DNA from: Shewanella oncorhynchi
GTDB lineage: Bacteria; Pseudomonadota; Gammaproteobacteria; Enterobacterales; Shewanellaceae
NCBI RefSeq assembly: GCF_012584455.1
Contig: NZ_JABAEB010000013.1
Span: 82,959 to 146,958, forward strand
Direction of reading: 5' to 3'
DNA length: 64,000 bases
The notes under the pieces were generated by a model. That model searched no databases, had not been told where the DNA came from, and saw nothing but the letters and a program-made list of their open reading frames with translations. Every line of letters starts with the position of its first letter. Position 1 is the stretch's first letter. Both the position numbers and the translations under genes were made by a program. Shown in pieces: positions 27,680-36,993 of the stretch.

Positions 27680-29833
27680 ATGTCCATCAATATGGCCGAG
27701 TTCCATCAGGTCTTTTTTGAAGAAAGTCATGAACATCTTGAAAATATGGAACAATTGCTATTGGCATTGGACCTTGCTTCTCCCGATCCTGAAGAACTGA
27801 ACACCATTTTCCGTGCTGCACATTCTATAAAAGGCGGCAGTGGTATTTTTGGTTTTACTGCATTAACCAGTGTCACCCATGTGATGGAAAACCTGCTGGA
27901 TAAAACGCGTAAGGGTAACTTCCAATTAACGTCATCCATTATCGATTTACTACTGAGTACTGTGGACACTTTATCCCATATCTTGAGCTTGTACCGCGAA
28001 GAAGAGCAGATTGATTGGCAGGAGGTCGAATACAGTAAAAGCCAGTTGGTTGCAGCGTTAAATGGTGAGCCTTTTAGTTCATCAGTTGCGATACGTAATG
28101 GTACAGACGCCGCTAGCACTCCCATCATAAATGCAACACTGACCGCACCAGTGGAGGCAGAAGATCTGGGTTTTGGATTTTTTGAAGATGAAATGGCACG
28201 TGATATTGCCATCGAAGGTGAAGACTTTGGATTTTTTGATGAGGCTTATCAAGCGGAAGACATCAGCGCTGACAGTGTGGCAAATAATAAAGAGTGTAAT
28301 GCTGAGCTGTGTGATGTGACAATTGACGATGATGAGTTAGGTTTTGGTTTTTTTGAAGCATTAACGCCAGAATCCTTCGCCAATGAAATCGAGTTATTAA
28401 GTTCGAAATCGCTAGTGCAGAAGGTTTATAAGCCAGCGACCACTCGAGCACATCAAGCCAAGGAAACTGGAAGTAGCCAATCCAAAAACACCTTATTTAA
28501 AGCCAACGCGACTGAGCCTACCGCACCTGATTCAACCGTGCCCACGAGTCCTTCTGTGAAAGCAAGCTCGCCTGCAATACTGAGTTCAAACGCAACATCA
28601 AACTCATCCGTTGCCCCAAAGCCCAATACCACAGAGGTGAAAACAGCGACAAAAAAATCAGCCACGTCAGCCCAAGATGCCACCTTAAGGGTCGAAACCT
28701 CCAAAATAGATACCCTGGTTAATCTCGCGGGCGAGCTGGTGATCACTCAGTCCATGTTGACTCTCATTGGTAACGAGATGACGGGCGATTTAGGTGAGCG
28801 ACTCAAGACCGCACTCAATGAATTGGAACGTAATACCCGTGAGATGCAAGAGGCAGTGATGTCGGTGCGTATGCTGCCGGTATCCTTTGTGTTTAACCGT
28901 TTCAACCGTTTAGTGAGGGACCTTTCTGAGCAACTGGGTAAAAACGTCAATCTCGTGATTGAAGGTGGCAACACAGAAATTGACAAGGGCATGATTGAAA
29001 AGCTCGTCGATCCGCTGACCCACTTAGTGCGCAATAGTTTAGATCACGGTATCGAAAAACCTGAAAAACGGCTCGCAGCGGGTAAATCTGAAGTGGGTGT
29101 GTTATCCCTTAAAGCCAGTCAAAGGGGCGGCAATATCGTTATCGCTGTGCACGATAACGGCGCAGGCTTAAATCGTGAACGCATTATTCAAAAGGCGCGG
29201 GAAAATGGTTTGCAAGTGGCTGATAACAGTAGCGACAAGCAAGTTTGGCAATTGATTTTTGCCGCAGGATTTTCAACTGCGGAGGAAGTCACAGATGTGT
29301 CAGGCCGCGGTGTCGGTATGGATGTGGTGCGCCGTAATATTGAAGCCTTAGGTGGACGCATTGATATTGAGTCCACTGAGGGCCAAGGCTCAACCTTTGA
29401 AATCCAGTTGCCACTCACGCTCGCCATTGTCGATGGTATGACGGTTTCTGTGGGAAATCAGATCTACATTCTGCCCTTAGTGCACATCATAGAATCTATT
29501 CAGCCGCAAACGGAACAACTTAAATTTCTCGCCAAAGAAAGACTCTTAAAAGTACGTGAAGAGTACTTACCTCTGCTCAATCTTTATCAGCTGATGGAAA
29601 TTGAGCCCAATGCCCGCTGCCCAGAAGAGGGCATAGTCGTATTGCTCGAAAGCAACCACAAGCGCTTTGGCCTGTGCGTTGATGCCTTAGTTGGCCAGCA
29701 GCAAGTGGTGATTAAAAGTCTTGAAAAACATTATCGCAGGATCCCCGGTGTTTCCGGCGCCACCATCATGGGCGATGGCAGCGTCGCGTTGATCCTCGAT
29801 GTCGAATCGCTCGCTCTGCACATTAAAAATTAA
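27680..29833 (+). CDS. cheA: Chemotaxis histidine kinase CheA with three FGFF motifs in the linker
   Basis: 717 residues. P1 Hpt domain with His48 in HSIKGGSG; long acidic then Ser/Thr/Ala-rich linker (about 130-345); P3 dimerisation; P4 kinase (HLVRNSLDHGIE N box, HDNGAG, GRGVGMD); P5 CheW-like domain at the C-terminus. In place of a clear P2 domain, the linker carries three short repeats: EDLGFGFFED (161-170), EDFGFFDE (181-188) and DELGFGFFEA (218-227). They may be docking motifs for CheY or CheB. It receives signals from the two MCPs of the operon through CheW. Confidence 0.93.
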   Translation: MSINMAEFHQVFFEESHEHLENMEQLLLALDLASPDPEELNTIFRAAHSIKGGSGIFGFTALTSVTHVMENLLDKTRKGNFQLTSSIIDLLLSTVDTLSHILSLYREEEQIDWQEVEYSKSQLVAALNGEPFSSSVAIRNGTDAASTPIINATLTAPVEAEDLGFGFFEDEMARDIAIEGEDFGFFDEAYQAEDISADSVANNKECNAELCDVTIDDDELGFGFFEALTPESFANEIELLSSKSLVQKVYKPATTRAHQAKETGSSQSKNTLFKANATEPTAPDSTVPTSPSVKASSPAILSSNATSNSSVAPKPNTTEVKTATKKSATSAQDATLRVETSKIDTLVNLAGELVITQSMLTLIGNEMTGDLGERLKTALNELERNTREMQEAVMSVRMLPVSFVFNRFNRLVRDLSEQLGKNVNLVIEGGNTEIDKGMIEKLVDPLTHLVRNSLDHGIEKPEKRLAAGKSEVGVLSLKASQRGGNIVIAVHDNGAGLNRERIIQKARENGLQVADNSSDKQVWQLIFAAGFSTAEEVTDVSGRGVGMDVVRRNIEALGGRIDIESTEGQGSTFEIQLPLTLAIVDGMTVSVGNQIYILPLVHIIESIQPQTEQLKFLAKERLLKVREEYLPLLNLYQLMEIEPNARCPEEGIVVLLESNHKRFGLCVDALVGQQQVVIKSLEKHYRRIPGVSGATIMGDGSVALILDVESLALHIKN

Positions 29834-29843
29834 GGAAATAGCC

Positions 29844-30356
29844 ATGGAGAGTCGATCAACTATGACCGCCAAAGTGGAATACAACGCCCATGATGAGGTG
29901 GAGTTTTTAAGCTTTATGTTAGGCGAAGAGCACTATGCCCTCGATATTATGTCCGTCAAAGAAATTCGCGGTTATGAGTCGGTCACTAAAATCGCCAACG
30001 CCCCCAGTTTTATAAAAGGCGTGATTAATTTGCGCGGTGACATAGTGCCCATAGTGGATTTGCGGATGAAATTTGCTGTTGGAACCGCCACTTATAACGA
30101 GTTCACTATCGTTATTATGCTCAATGTGTTTGAACGTATAGTCGGCATAGTGGTCGATGCCGTCTCCGATGTGATTAAGCTGTCGGCGGAGGAGATCTTA
30201 CCTGCCCCAGAATTTGGTGTGGCGTTCGATAGCCGCTACCTCAAAGGCTTAGCCACAGTCGAGGATAAGATGATCATTTTAGTAAATATTCAGGCTCTGA
30301 TCAGCAGTGATGAGCTGGGTCTAATTGATGCAAATAGTCTGACTGATCAGGAGTAA
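29844..30356 (+). CDS. cheW: Chemotaxis coupling protein CheW
   Basis: 170 residues from the ATG at 29844, chosen because TAAGGAAA precedes it; a frame extends upstream into the cheA 3' end. The CheW fold is seen in FMLGEEHYALDIMSVKEIR, INLRGDIVPIVDLR and GIVVDAVSDVI. It bridges the receptors and CheA. It starts ten bases after the cheA stop and ends five bases before the next MCP. Confidence 0.93.
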   Translation: MESRSTMTAKVEYNAHDEVEFLSFMLGEEHYALDIMSVKEIRGYESVTKIANAPSFIKGVINLRGDIVPIVDLRMKFAVGTATYNEFTIVIMLNVFERIVGIVVDAVSDVIKLSAEEILPAPEFGVAFDSRYLKGLATVEDKMIILVNIQALISSDELGLIDANSLTDQE

Positions 30357-30361
30357 CAATA

Positions 30362-32359
30362 ATGAGTATCTTCAAATTTTTTGGCAATGATGAGGCGCGT
30401 GAGCAAAGGGATGAAGAGCGTCAGCGCTATTTTCAGCTACTTGATAACAGTGGCAACAGCTTTATGATTGCTGACAGTCAGCGCAATATTATTTATGCGA
30501 ATAAAGCCGTTGTCCGTTTGCTGCAAGAGGCAGAGGACGATATTCGTAAAGAGTTACCTCAGTTCTCGGTTGCCAAACTGATCGGCAGTAATATCGACAT
30601 ATTCCATAAAAATCCTGCACATCAGCGCAATTTATTAGAGCGTCTAACTCAATCCCATACCGCGCAAATCACCATAGGCAAACGTACTTTTAGGTTGATT
30701 TTGACGCCGATTATCACCGCTGAAAATAAACATTTAGGTACAGGTGTTGAGTGGATAGACCGCACCGAAAGTATCGAAGCCGAGCGAGCAACCCAGCGCA
30801 TCCTCGAAGCGCTCAATAATACCAGTACCAACGTCATGATAGCCGATGCTAACCGTACGATCATTTATATGAATCGCTCGGTTGAAACTATGTTGCGCCA
30901 TTCTGAAAGTGAGATACGACAAGCCTTACCTCATTTTTCCGTAGATAAAATCCTCGGCAGCTCGATGGATATCTTCCACCGCAATCCTGCCCACCAAGCA
31001 AGTTTACTCGATAAATTAGACCGTAAATATGAATCGCTTATTAAGGTCGCGAGTTGCCATTTTCGCTTAACTGCCAGCCCCATTGTGTCTAAAGAAGGTG
31101 AGCGCTTAGGGACTGTGGTTGAATGGCTCGACCGCACCATTGAAGTCCAAACCGAACAGGAAATTTCCCGCATAGTTACAGCCGCAGCTGCGGGTGATTT
31201 CTCCCAAAGGGCGGAAACAGATGGCAAGCAAGGTTTCTTTTTAATGCTGGCGAACAATTTAAATTCGTTAATTGAAACCTCGGAACGTGGATTGCAAGAT
31301 GTGGCGCGGGTGCTGATGGCGCTAGCGGATGGCGATTTGACCACTCGCATTTATAACGACTATGAAGGCACCTTTGATGATTTGAAAAATTACTCAAATC
31401 AAACTGCTGAAAAGTTATCCTTCATGATCCAAGATATTCAACGAGCCGCGGATACCATCAATACCGCTTCGGCAGAAATAGCCCAAGGCAATGCTGATTT
31501 ATCCAGCCGCACCGAAGAACAAGCTTCGAGCCTAGAGCAAACCTCGGCCAGCATGGAGGAACTCACAGGTACAGTGAAACTCAATGCGGATAACGCCAGT
31601 CAAGCCAATGCCTTAGCCTCTAAAGCAGCTGAAGTCGCAGTGGATGGCGGTGAGCTTATTCAGCAAGTTGTCCAGACCATGGCATCGATTAATGAATCGG
31701 CGCGTAAGATTGCCGACATTATTGGTGTTATCGATGGCATTGCTTTCCAGACCAATATCTTAGCGCTCAATGCAGCGGTTGAAGCGGCGAGGGCGGGCGA
31801 ACAAGGCCGCGGCTTTGCGGTGGTCGCGTCAGAAGTGCGTAGCTTAGCCCAACGTTCGGCCAATGCCGCTAAAGATATCAAGGCACTGATCTCTGATTCT
31901 GTGTCTAAAATCGAGAGTGGCAACAGCCTTGTTGGTAAGTCCGGCGATACCATGAAGGAAATCGTCATCGCCATTAAACGGGTGAACGACATCATGGCGG
32001 AAATTGCCTCAGCCTCTAATGAACAGGCCATCGGTATCGATGAGATCAGCAAAGCCGTAGTGCAAATGGATGAAATGACACAACAAAATGCGGCATTAGT
32101 TGAAGAAGCGGCCGCCGCAGCGGAAAGCATGCAATCCCAAGCGCAGCAACTCTCAGACAGTGTCGCCAGTTTTCGCGTGGACGACGAAGATGAAGCCCCA
32201 AGACGCAGCAACGCGAGATTAGCGGCGCCCAAAGCGAAGGCGATGAAACCCATCAAACAGCAGCTTCAACCTATGGCAAGAGCCAGAGTGACAGAGAAAC
32301 CTAAAACCAATGCGATGAAGCCCATTAAGCAAGATCAAGATGAATGGGAAGAATTTTAA
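30362..32359 (+). CDS. Soluble methyl-accepting protein with tandem PAS domains
   Basis: 665 residues with no membrane segment, so a cytoplasmic sensor. Two closely similar PAS domains (about 20-145 and 146-275) share the pattern SVAKLIGSNIDIFHKNPAHQ / SVDKILGSSMDIFHRNPAHQ, a recent internal duplication. A HAMP-like helical stretch and a classic signalling domain with the tip IAFQTNILALNAAVEAARAG follow. The C-terminus ends in DEWEEF, a CheR-tethering pentapeptide type, on a flexible linker carrying two MKPIKQ repeats. It is a likely redox, oxygen or metabolite sensor of this pathway; the cofactor is unknown. Confidence 0.92.
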   Translation: MSIFKFFGNDEAREQRDEERQRYFQLLDNSGNSFMIADSQRNIIYANKAVVRLLQEAEDDIRKELPQFSVAKLIGSNIDIFHKNPAHQRNLLERLTQSHTAQITIGKRTFRLILTPIITAENKHLGTGVEWIDRTESIEAERATQRILEALNNTSTNVMIADANRTIIYMNRSVETMLRHSESEIRQALPHFSVDKILGSSMDIFHRNPAHQASLLDKLDRKYESLIKVASCHFRLTASPIVSKEGERLGTVVEWLDRTIEVQTEQEISRIVTAAAAGDFSQRAETDGKQGFFLMLANNLNSLIETSERGLQDVARVLMALADGDLTTRIYNDYEGTFDDLKNYSNQTAEKLSFMIQDIQRAADTINTASAEIAQGNADLSSRTEEQASSLEQTSASMEELTGTVKLNADNASQANALASKAAEVAVDGGELIQQVVQTMASINESARKIADIIGVIDGIAFQTNILALNAAVEAARAGEQGRGFAVVASEVRSLAQRSANAAKDIKALISDSVSKIESGNSLVGKSGDTMKEIVIAIKRVNDIMAEIASASNEQAIGIDEISKAVVQMDEMTQQNAALVEEAAAAAESMQSQAQQLSDSVASFRVDDEDEAPRRSNARLAAPKAKAMKPIKQQLQPMARARVTEKPKTNAMKPIKQDQDEWEEF

Positions 32360-33205
32360 TTGAGTGAAAACAAACCATTGGAACGAGAGTTTGCCTATAC
32401 CTCGGTGCACTTTAATACCGCGAGGACGACGCTGTACCGCTTAGCGGGGATCAAACTCGCCGATAGCAAGGATGCTATGGTGTATAGCCGTTTAGTGCGG
32501 CGGATCAGAACATTGAAATTAGCCGGATTTTCGGCTTATTTTGAGTATCTGCTAAGCCATGAAAACGAACACCAAGACTTTATCAATGCGTTAACCACGA
32601 ATCAAACGGCATTTTTCAGGGAACCGCATCACTTTGAGGTGTTAAAACAGTATTTAATCGATAACCCTGATACTCGCAGGATCTGGTGTGCGGCCAGTAG
32701 CACAGGGGAAGAACCTTACTCGATTGCGATTGTCGTCGCTGAACATTTCAACAGTTTTAAAACGCCTATCGAGATCATTGCTTCCGATATTGACAGCGGG
32801 GTACTTAAAAAGGCTGAAATGGGCATTTATCCTTTAGAGCGTATCGATACTGTCAGCGATATTCGCAAGAAACGGTTTTTTCACCGTGGAAGGGGTTCAC
32901 AGTTGGGCAATGTGCGCGTGGTTCCCGAATTAAAGCAGATGCTCAAGTTTACCCGCATTAATTTGCTCGATTCTTTTTGGCCGCTAAAAACGCCAATCGA
33001 TGTGATTTTTTGCCGTAATGTAATGATTTATTTCGATAAAGAAACGCAGGAAGTCATATTAAAACACATGATGAACTCCCTTAGCGAGGATGGGCTTTAT
33101 ATTGCGGGACATTCGGAAAATTTTAATATGTTCCCGCAAATCATCACTGCCGTTGGTCAAACAACCTATCGGCCAGTGAAGGGGCTCATGAGTGCTAAAA
33201 CCTAA
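32360..33205 (+). CDS. cheR: Chemotaxis protein methyltransferase CheR
   Basis: Methylates receptor glutamates with S-adenosylmethionine. 281 residues. N-terminal helical domain; then TTNQTAFFREPHHFEVL, CAASSTGEEPYSIA (SAM-binding loop), SDIDSGVLKKA and DVIFCRNVMIYFD. The start is TTG directly after the stop codon of the MCP gene, with GGGAAGAA about nine bases upstream, so the two are translationally coupled. The MCP pentapeptide tail fits tethering of this CheR. Confidence 0.93.
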   Translation: MSENKPLEREFAYTSVHFNTARTTLYRLAGIKLADSKDAMVYSRLVRRIRTLKLAGFSAYFEYLLSHENEHQDFINALTTNQTAFFREPHHFEVLKQYLIDNPDTRRIWCAASSTGEEPYSIAIVVAEHFNSFKTPIEIIASDIDSGVLKKAEMGIYPLERIDTVSDIRKKRFFHRGRGSQLGNVRVVPELKQMLKFTRINLLDSFWPLKTPIDVIFCRNVMIYFDKETQEVILKHMMNSLSEDGLYIAGHSENFNMFPQIITAVGQTTYRPVKGLMSAKT

Positions 33206-33812
33206 TATCGAATATGCTATTACAGAGCCGAATCGCTATCACGATCATCATTTTGGTTGCGATGCGGTAAAAATATTACCCGGTGAGTATTTTGCAACCC
33301 GTGAAGATACCATGATAGTGACAGTGTTAGGCTCCTGCGTCTCAGTGTGCTTGTATGATCCTAAGCTCAAAATCGGCGGAATGAATCACTTTTTATTGCC
33401 AAGTGACAATAGCAATTGTACTGGGGTGCTCGCCGATTCTGCCCGTTACGGCGTGTATGCCATGGAGTTGTTAATCAACGACTTGCTCAAGCTTGGCGCA
33501 CAGCGCAACTCACTCGAAGCTAAGGTGTTTGGGGGCGGCAATATGTTACGCAGTTTTACTGTGCACAACATTGGTGAGCGTAATGCTGAGTTTGTGATTG
33601 AATACCTCAATCTTGAAAATATCCCTATCGTTGCTGCCGATTTACTCGATGTGTATCCGCGCAAAGTGTATTTTTTCCCCCATTCGGGCAAAGTGAAAGT
33701 CCGCAAAATTAAATCCATGCATAACAGCACAATTCTTGACAGGGAAAGTGAGTACCGTTTACGGGTTCGTAATTTACCTTCGGGCGGCGACGTTGAACTA
33801 TTTGGTGATTAA
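33192..33812 (+). CDS. cheD: Chemoreceptor glutamine deamidase CheD
   Basis: Deamidates receptor glutamines to glutamates. 206 residues. The catalytic Cys lies in TVLGSCVSVCLYD and the His in GGMNHFLLP; KVFGGGNML and HSGKVKVRKI are also typical. It starts at GTG within the last codons of cheR (14-base overlap), so translation is coupled. The protein ends with VELFGD. Confidence 0.92.
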   Translation: MLKPNIEYAITEPNRYHDHHFGCDAVKILPGEYFATREDTMIVTVLGSCVSVCLYDPKLKIGGMNHFLLPSDNSNCTGVLADSARYGVYAMELLINDLLKLGAQRNSLEAKVFGGGNMLRSFTVHNIGERNAEFVIEYLNLENIPIVAADLLDVYPRKVYFFPHSGKVKVRKIKSMHNSTILDRESEYRLRVRNLPSGGDVELFGD

Positions 33813-33815
33813 GTT

Positions 33816-34865
33816 ATGACGATCAAAGTGTTAGTTGTTGACGATTCTGCGCTAATGCGCAGCTTGCTCGGTAAAATGATTGAGGCTGACTCTGAACTGT
33901 CTCTGGTTGGGCTTGCTGCCGATGCCTACGAGGCCAAGGATCTGGTGAACCAATTTCGCCCCGATGTGATTACCTTAGACATCGAAATGCCCAAAGTAGA
34001 TGGTTTAACATTTTTGGACCGCTTGATGAAAGCCAGACCCACTGCGGTAGTGATGATTTCATCGTTAACCGAGCAGGGCGCTGATGCGACATTTAACGCC
34101 TTGGCCTTAGGCGCGGTGGATTTTATCCCTAAACCGAAATTAGACTCCCCCCAAGGTATCCATGATTATCAGGATTTGATTTTAGATAAGATCAAATCTG
34201 CTGCGAAAGCCAAAATCATCAAGCCGCAGAAATTTGTTGAGCCAGTACGCCCTGTTTCAAGTAAGCGGCCAGTATTGGCCAATACAACCCTGACTCAGCA
34301 TTTAGTCGCGATAGGCGCATCTACTGGCGGTACTGAAGCCATTCTTTATGTATTACAACATTTACCCGCGGCTATGCCGCCGATAGTGATCACCCAACAT
34401 ATGCCCGCGGGGTTTACCCGCACTTTTGCGGAACGTTTAAACCGACAGTCACGGATCACTGTCAAAGAAGCCGAACATGGGGAACGACTCTTACCCAGTT
34501 ATGCCTATGTTGCACCAGGGGATCATCACCTTGAGATCATCAAAGTGGGTGGTAGTTATAAAGTCAAATTAACCCAAGATGAAAAGGTCAGTGGCCACAG
34601 ACCTTCGGTCGATGTGATGTTTACGGCCTTGGCCCAATGTGCCGCGCCCAATATGAGCGCGATGATTTTAACCGGCATGGGCAAAGATGGCGCCGAAGGC
34701 ATGGTGGCGCTACACCAAAAAGGCGTCACTACATTTGCCCAAGATGAACAAAGTTGTGTGGTATTTGGCATGCCACGAGAAGCAATAAAGTGCCGTGCAG
34801 TAGATTATGTGGTGGAGTTATCGCAGATGCCGAGCAAGCTCATTAACCATTTAAGCTCACTGTGA
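33816..34865 (+). CDS. cheB: Chemotaxis response regulator methylesterase CheB
   Basis: Removes methyl groups from receptors when phosphorylated by CheA. 349 residues. Receiver domain with Asp in ITLDIEMPKVDGL, a linker, then the methylesterase domain with the catalytic Ser in IGASTGGTEA, His in TQHMPAGFT and Asp in LTGMGKDGAEGM. Last gene of the operon, three bases after cheD. Confidence 0.94.
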   Translation: MTIKVLVVDDSALMRSLLGKMIEADSELSLVGLAADAYEAKDLVNQFRPDVITLDIEMPKVDGLTFLDRLMKARPTAVVMISSLTEQGADATFNALALGAVDFIPKPKLDSPQGIHDYQDLILDKIKSAAKAKIIKPQKFVEPVRPVSSKRPVLANTTLTQHLVAIGASTGGTEAILYVLQHLPAAMPPIVITQHMPAGFTRTFAERLNRQSRITVKEAEHGERLLPSYAYVAPGDHHLEIIKVGGSYKVKLTQDEKVSGHRPSVDVMFTALAQCAAPNMSAMILTGMGKDGAEGMVALHQKGVTTFAQDEQSCVVFGMPREAIKCRAVDYVVELSQMPSKLINHLSSL

Positions 34866-34973
34866 CCGCCCACGCTGAGTGGGATTAAAAAGTAACGAAT
34901 AGAGCGTGAGTCTCGCAGGAAGAGCATTACGCCGAACTGATTTGTGCGCTGCAGTGGCTCATTCTGTTTAGGG

Positions 34974-36614
34974 TTAGTCAGTCGTAGAAACCACGAGCTG
35001 ATTTCTACCTAAACGCTTAGCTTCGTAAAGGTTTTTATCTGCCAGTAACAGGCAATCTTGAAATTCCTCACATTGATCCGAAAAGGCTAAACCGCCGCTG
35101 AGCGTCACCTTAAATTCGACGCCATCTTCAACAAATACGATATGGCTAAAGCTTTCACGGATCGCATTCAACTTGGCAATCGCCAGTGGTTTTTGCATAT
35201 CTGGCAGCACTAACATAAATTCTTCGCCACCGTAGCGGCCGGTAAAGTCAGTTTGACGTAAGGATTGTTGTAACAGATGGGCAAATGCCAACAACACCTT
35301 ATCACCACCGGAATGACCATAAGTATCGTTGACCTTTTTGAAGTGATCTAAATCGAACATAGCGATACAAACTTGAGAGTTAATCCGTTTCGCTACGTTA
35401 AAACAGCGTCTCGCAGCCACCAGAATTTGGGTATGGTTTAACAGCCCAGTTAAGCTGTCGCGACTAGCCGAACTGCGAATGTCATGACCCCGCTGAGCAC
35501 GGGAAATCACCTGCGCGACGAATAAACTCGGCGCGGTTTGCTTTGAAATTAAGTCATCAGATCCCGCTTGTATGATGCTGACCTTATTCTGCATCGTATC
35601 GTCTGAGCTCAACACGAGAATTGGGCTCGAGGTGTATTTATCCAATTGGCGGATCATCTTTGCCAGCTCAAGCCCGTTCACTTCGGGCATGTACAAATCG
35701 AAGATAAACAAATCAGGCTCAAATTGCTCAAGGGCAGGCAAGACTTGCTCGGCACTGGACAACCCTTTTACCATCAAACCATGGCTGCGTAACAGGCTTG
35801 AAAAGTAATCCACCATAGATTGTTGATCATCCACCAGTAACACCTTAAGCGGCTGTTTCTCTGACATCTTGAGGGATTGATGGATTTTGCGCACCAATAA
35901 AGTGGTTTCCGCAGGTTTAACAAAATATTCGCTGACATTGGCACGAATGGCCAATAGCCGCATGTCAAAATCCCCCCGCGAGGATAAAACAAACACTCGG
36001 GTATTGTTCTTCTCAAACTCAGTGGCGGCTTCGAACAAGGCCTCTTCAGTCCAATCGGGTAGAATTAAATCTAATAAAATCAGATCAAAGGGCGTTTTAT
36101 TTTGCACTACCAGAAAGCTCGTGAAATTCAAATAATGCTGCACACTAAAACCGAACTCTCGCAGCTGCTTTGTGATCATAGCGCCGACATTCCCATCGTC
36201 TTCTATGATGGCAATATGGTGCTCATGGCGCGCCTTTGACGGTTTATAGGGGCTTTGCTGCATTTGCGCCTCCACTACCGGCGCCGACGGTTGGCCGCGC
36301 ATATTGTTTTGTAACAACTGGTGGAAGAGGGTATCTAAGCCTTTGATCGTAGGAAGTTCGGGGGCTGGCGCATTGAGCAGCCCCTTAAGCAGCAACTCCA
36401 GTTTATCGACTATGTGTTTGGTATCTGACAACCCAAAGGTCTCGCTCGACCCTTTTAAGTTATGCACCTCTCGGTATACGGCAGACAGCATGTGTGCGTC
36501 CCAATTTTTACGCAATGAAATCCACAAGGTAATGATTTGTTTCTTTTTATCCGGCAGTGCATGTAGAAACTGTCGTTTAAGTTGCTCTAACGAATCTTCA
36601 AAACTCATAGGCAA
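34974..36614 (-). CDS. Hpt-REC-REC-GGDEF response regulator (diguanylate cyclase)
   Basis: 546 residues in four domains: Hpt (His51 in VHNLKGSSETFG), receiver 1 (about 131-250; Asp182 in LILLDLILPD), receiver 2 (about 255-375; Asp306 in FIFDLYMPEVNG) and GGDEF (about 385-546; RYGGEEF, with the inhibitory site RQTD five residues upstream). All phosphotransfer residues are present, so it can pass phosphoryl groups internally and make cyclic di-GMP. It is convergent with cheB, and a link to this chemosensory pathway is inferred. Start: TTG at 36614 with AGGA seven bases upstream, or ATG at 36608. Confidence 0.9.
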   Translation of the reverse strand: MPMSFEDSLEQLKRQFLHALPDKKKQIITLWISLRKNWDAHMLSAVYREVHNLKGSSETFGLSDTKHIVDKLELLLKGLLNAPAPELPTIKGLDTLFHQLLQNNMRGQPSAPVVEAQMQQSPYKPSKARHEHHIAIIEDDGNVGAMITKQLREFGFSVQHYLNFTSFLVVQNKTPFDLILLDLILPDWTEEALFEAATEFEKNNTRVFVLSSRGDFDMRLLAIRANVSEYFVKPAETTLLVRKIHQSLKMSEKQPLKVLLVDDQQSMVDYFSSLLRSHGLMVKGLSSAEQVLPALEQFEPDLFIFDLYMPEVNGLELAKMIRQLDKYTSSPILVLSSDDTMQNKVSIIQAGSDDLISKQTAPSLFVAQVISRAQRGHDIRSSASRDSLTGLLNHTQILVAARRCFNVAKRINSQVCIAMFDLDHFKKVNDTYGHSGGDKVLLAFAHLLQQSLRQTDFTGRYGGEEFMLVLPDMQKPLAIAKLNAIRESFSHIVFVEDGVEFKVTLSGGLAFSDQCEEFQDCLLLADKNLYEAKRLGRNQLVVSTTD

Positions 36615-36993
36615 TAGATATCCTAAATAATTGAGCCCTAGGTCTTAATCTCTATGTAGACGCTACGCCAAGACGTTAAAACCCGTTTACTCCCACACTG
36701 AAATGGAAACTACTCTGGAGAAGCATGTAACAGATTCAATCAATTGCACTTATCTTTACACTCACTCATAGAGTGTAAACCACTGCAAAAAAAACGATGG
36801 GGAAATGCTGAGATTGCATAGGCATTGATAAGAATATTGGGTCGAATAGCCGAAATCAGCACAGTGATCGCGAACAGTATAATGCTAAATATTTTATGCA
36901 AAACAGCATGATAATGATGGCATGTATTTTTTATCAAATACGATTGTGATAAGTTAGCGTCTGTAAAAACAATCACTTGTTGCAAAAGGATCG
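36615..36993. other. Divergent intergenic region
   Basis: About 380 bases between the GGDEF regulator and the methyltransferase gene. It contains a nine-base-pair inverted repeat (listed separately). An open frame on the minus strand overlaps the methyltransferase start and has no supporting motif. Confidence 0.5.
36755..36779. repeat. Inverted repeat TTTACACTC / GAGTGTAAA
   Basis: Nine-base perfect arms with a seven-base loop in a divergent promoter region. It could be an operator; no T run follows on the plus strand. Confidence 0.5.
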
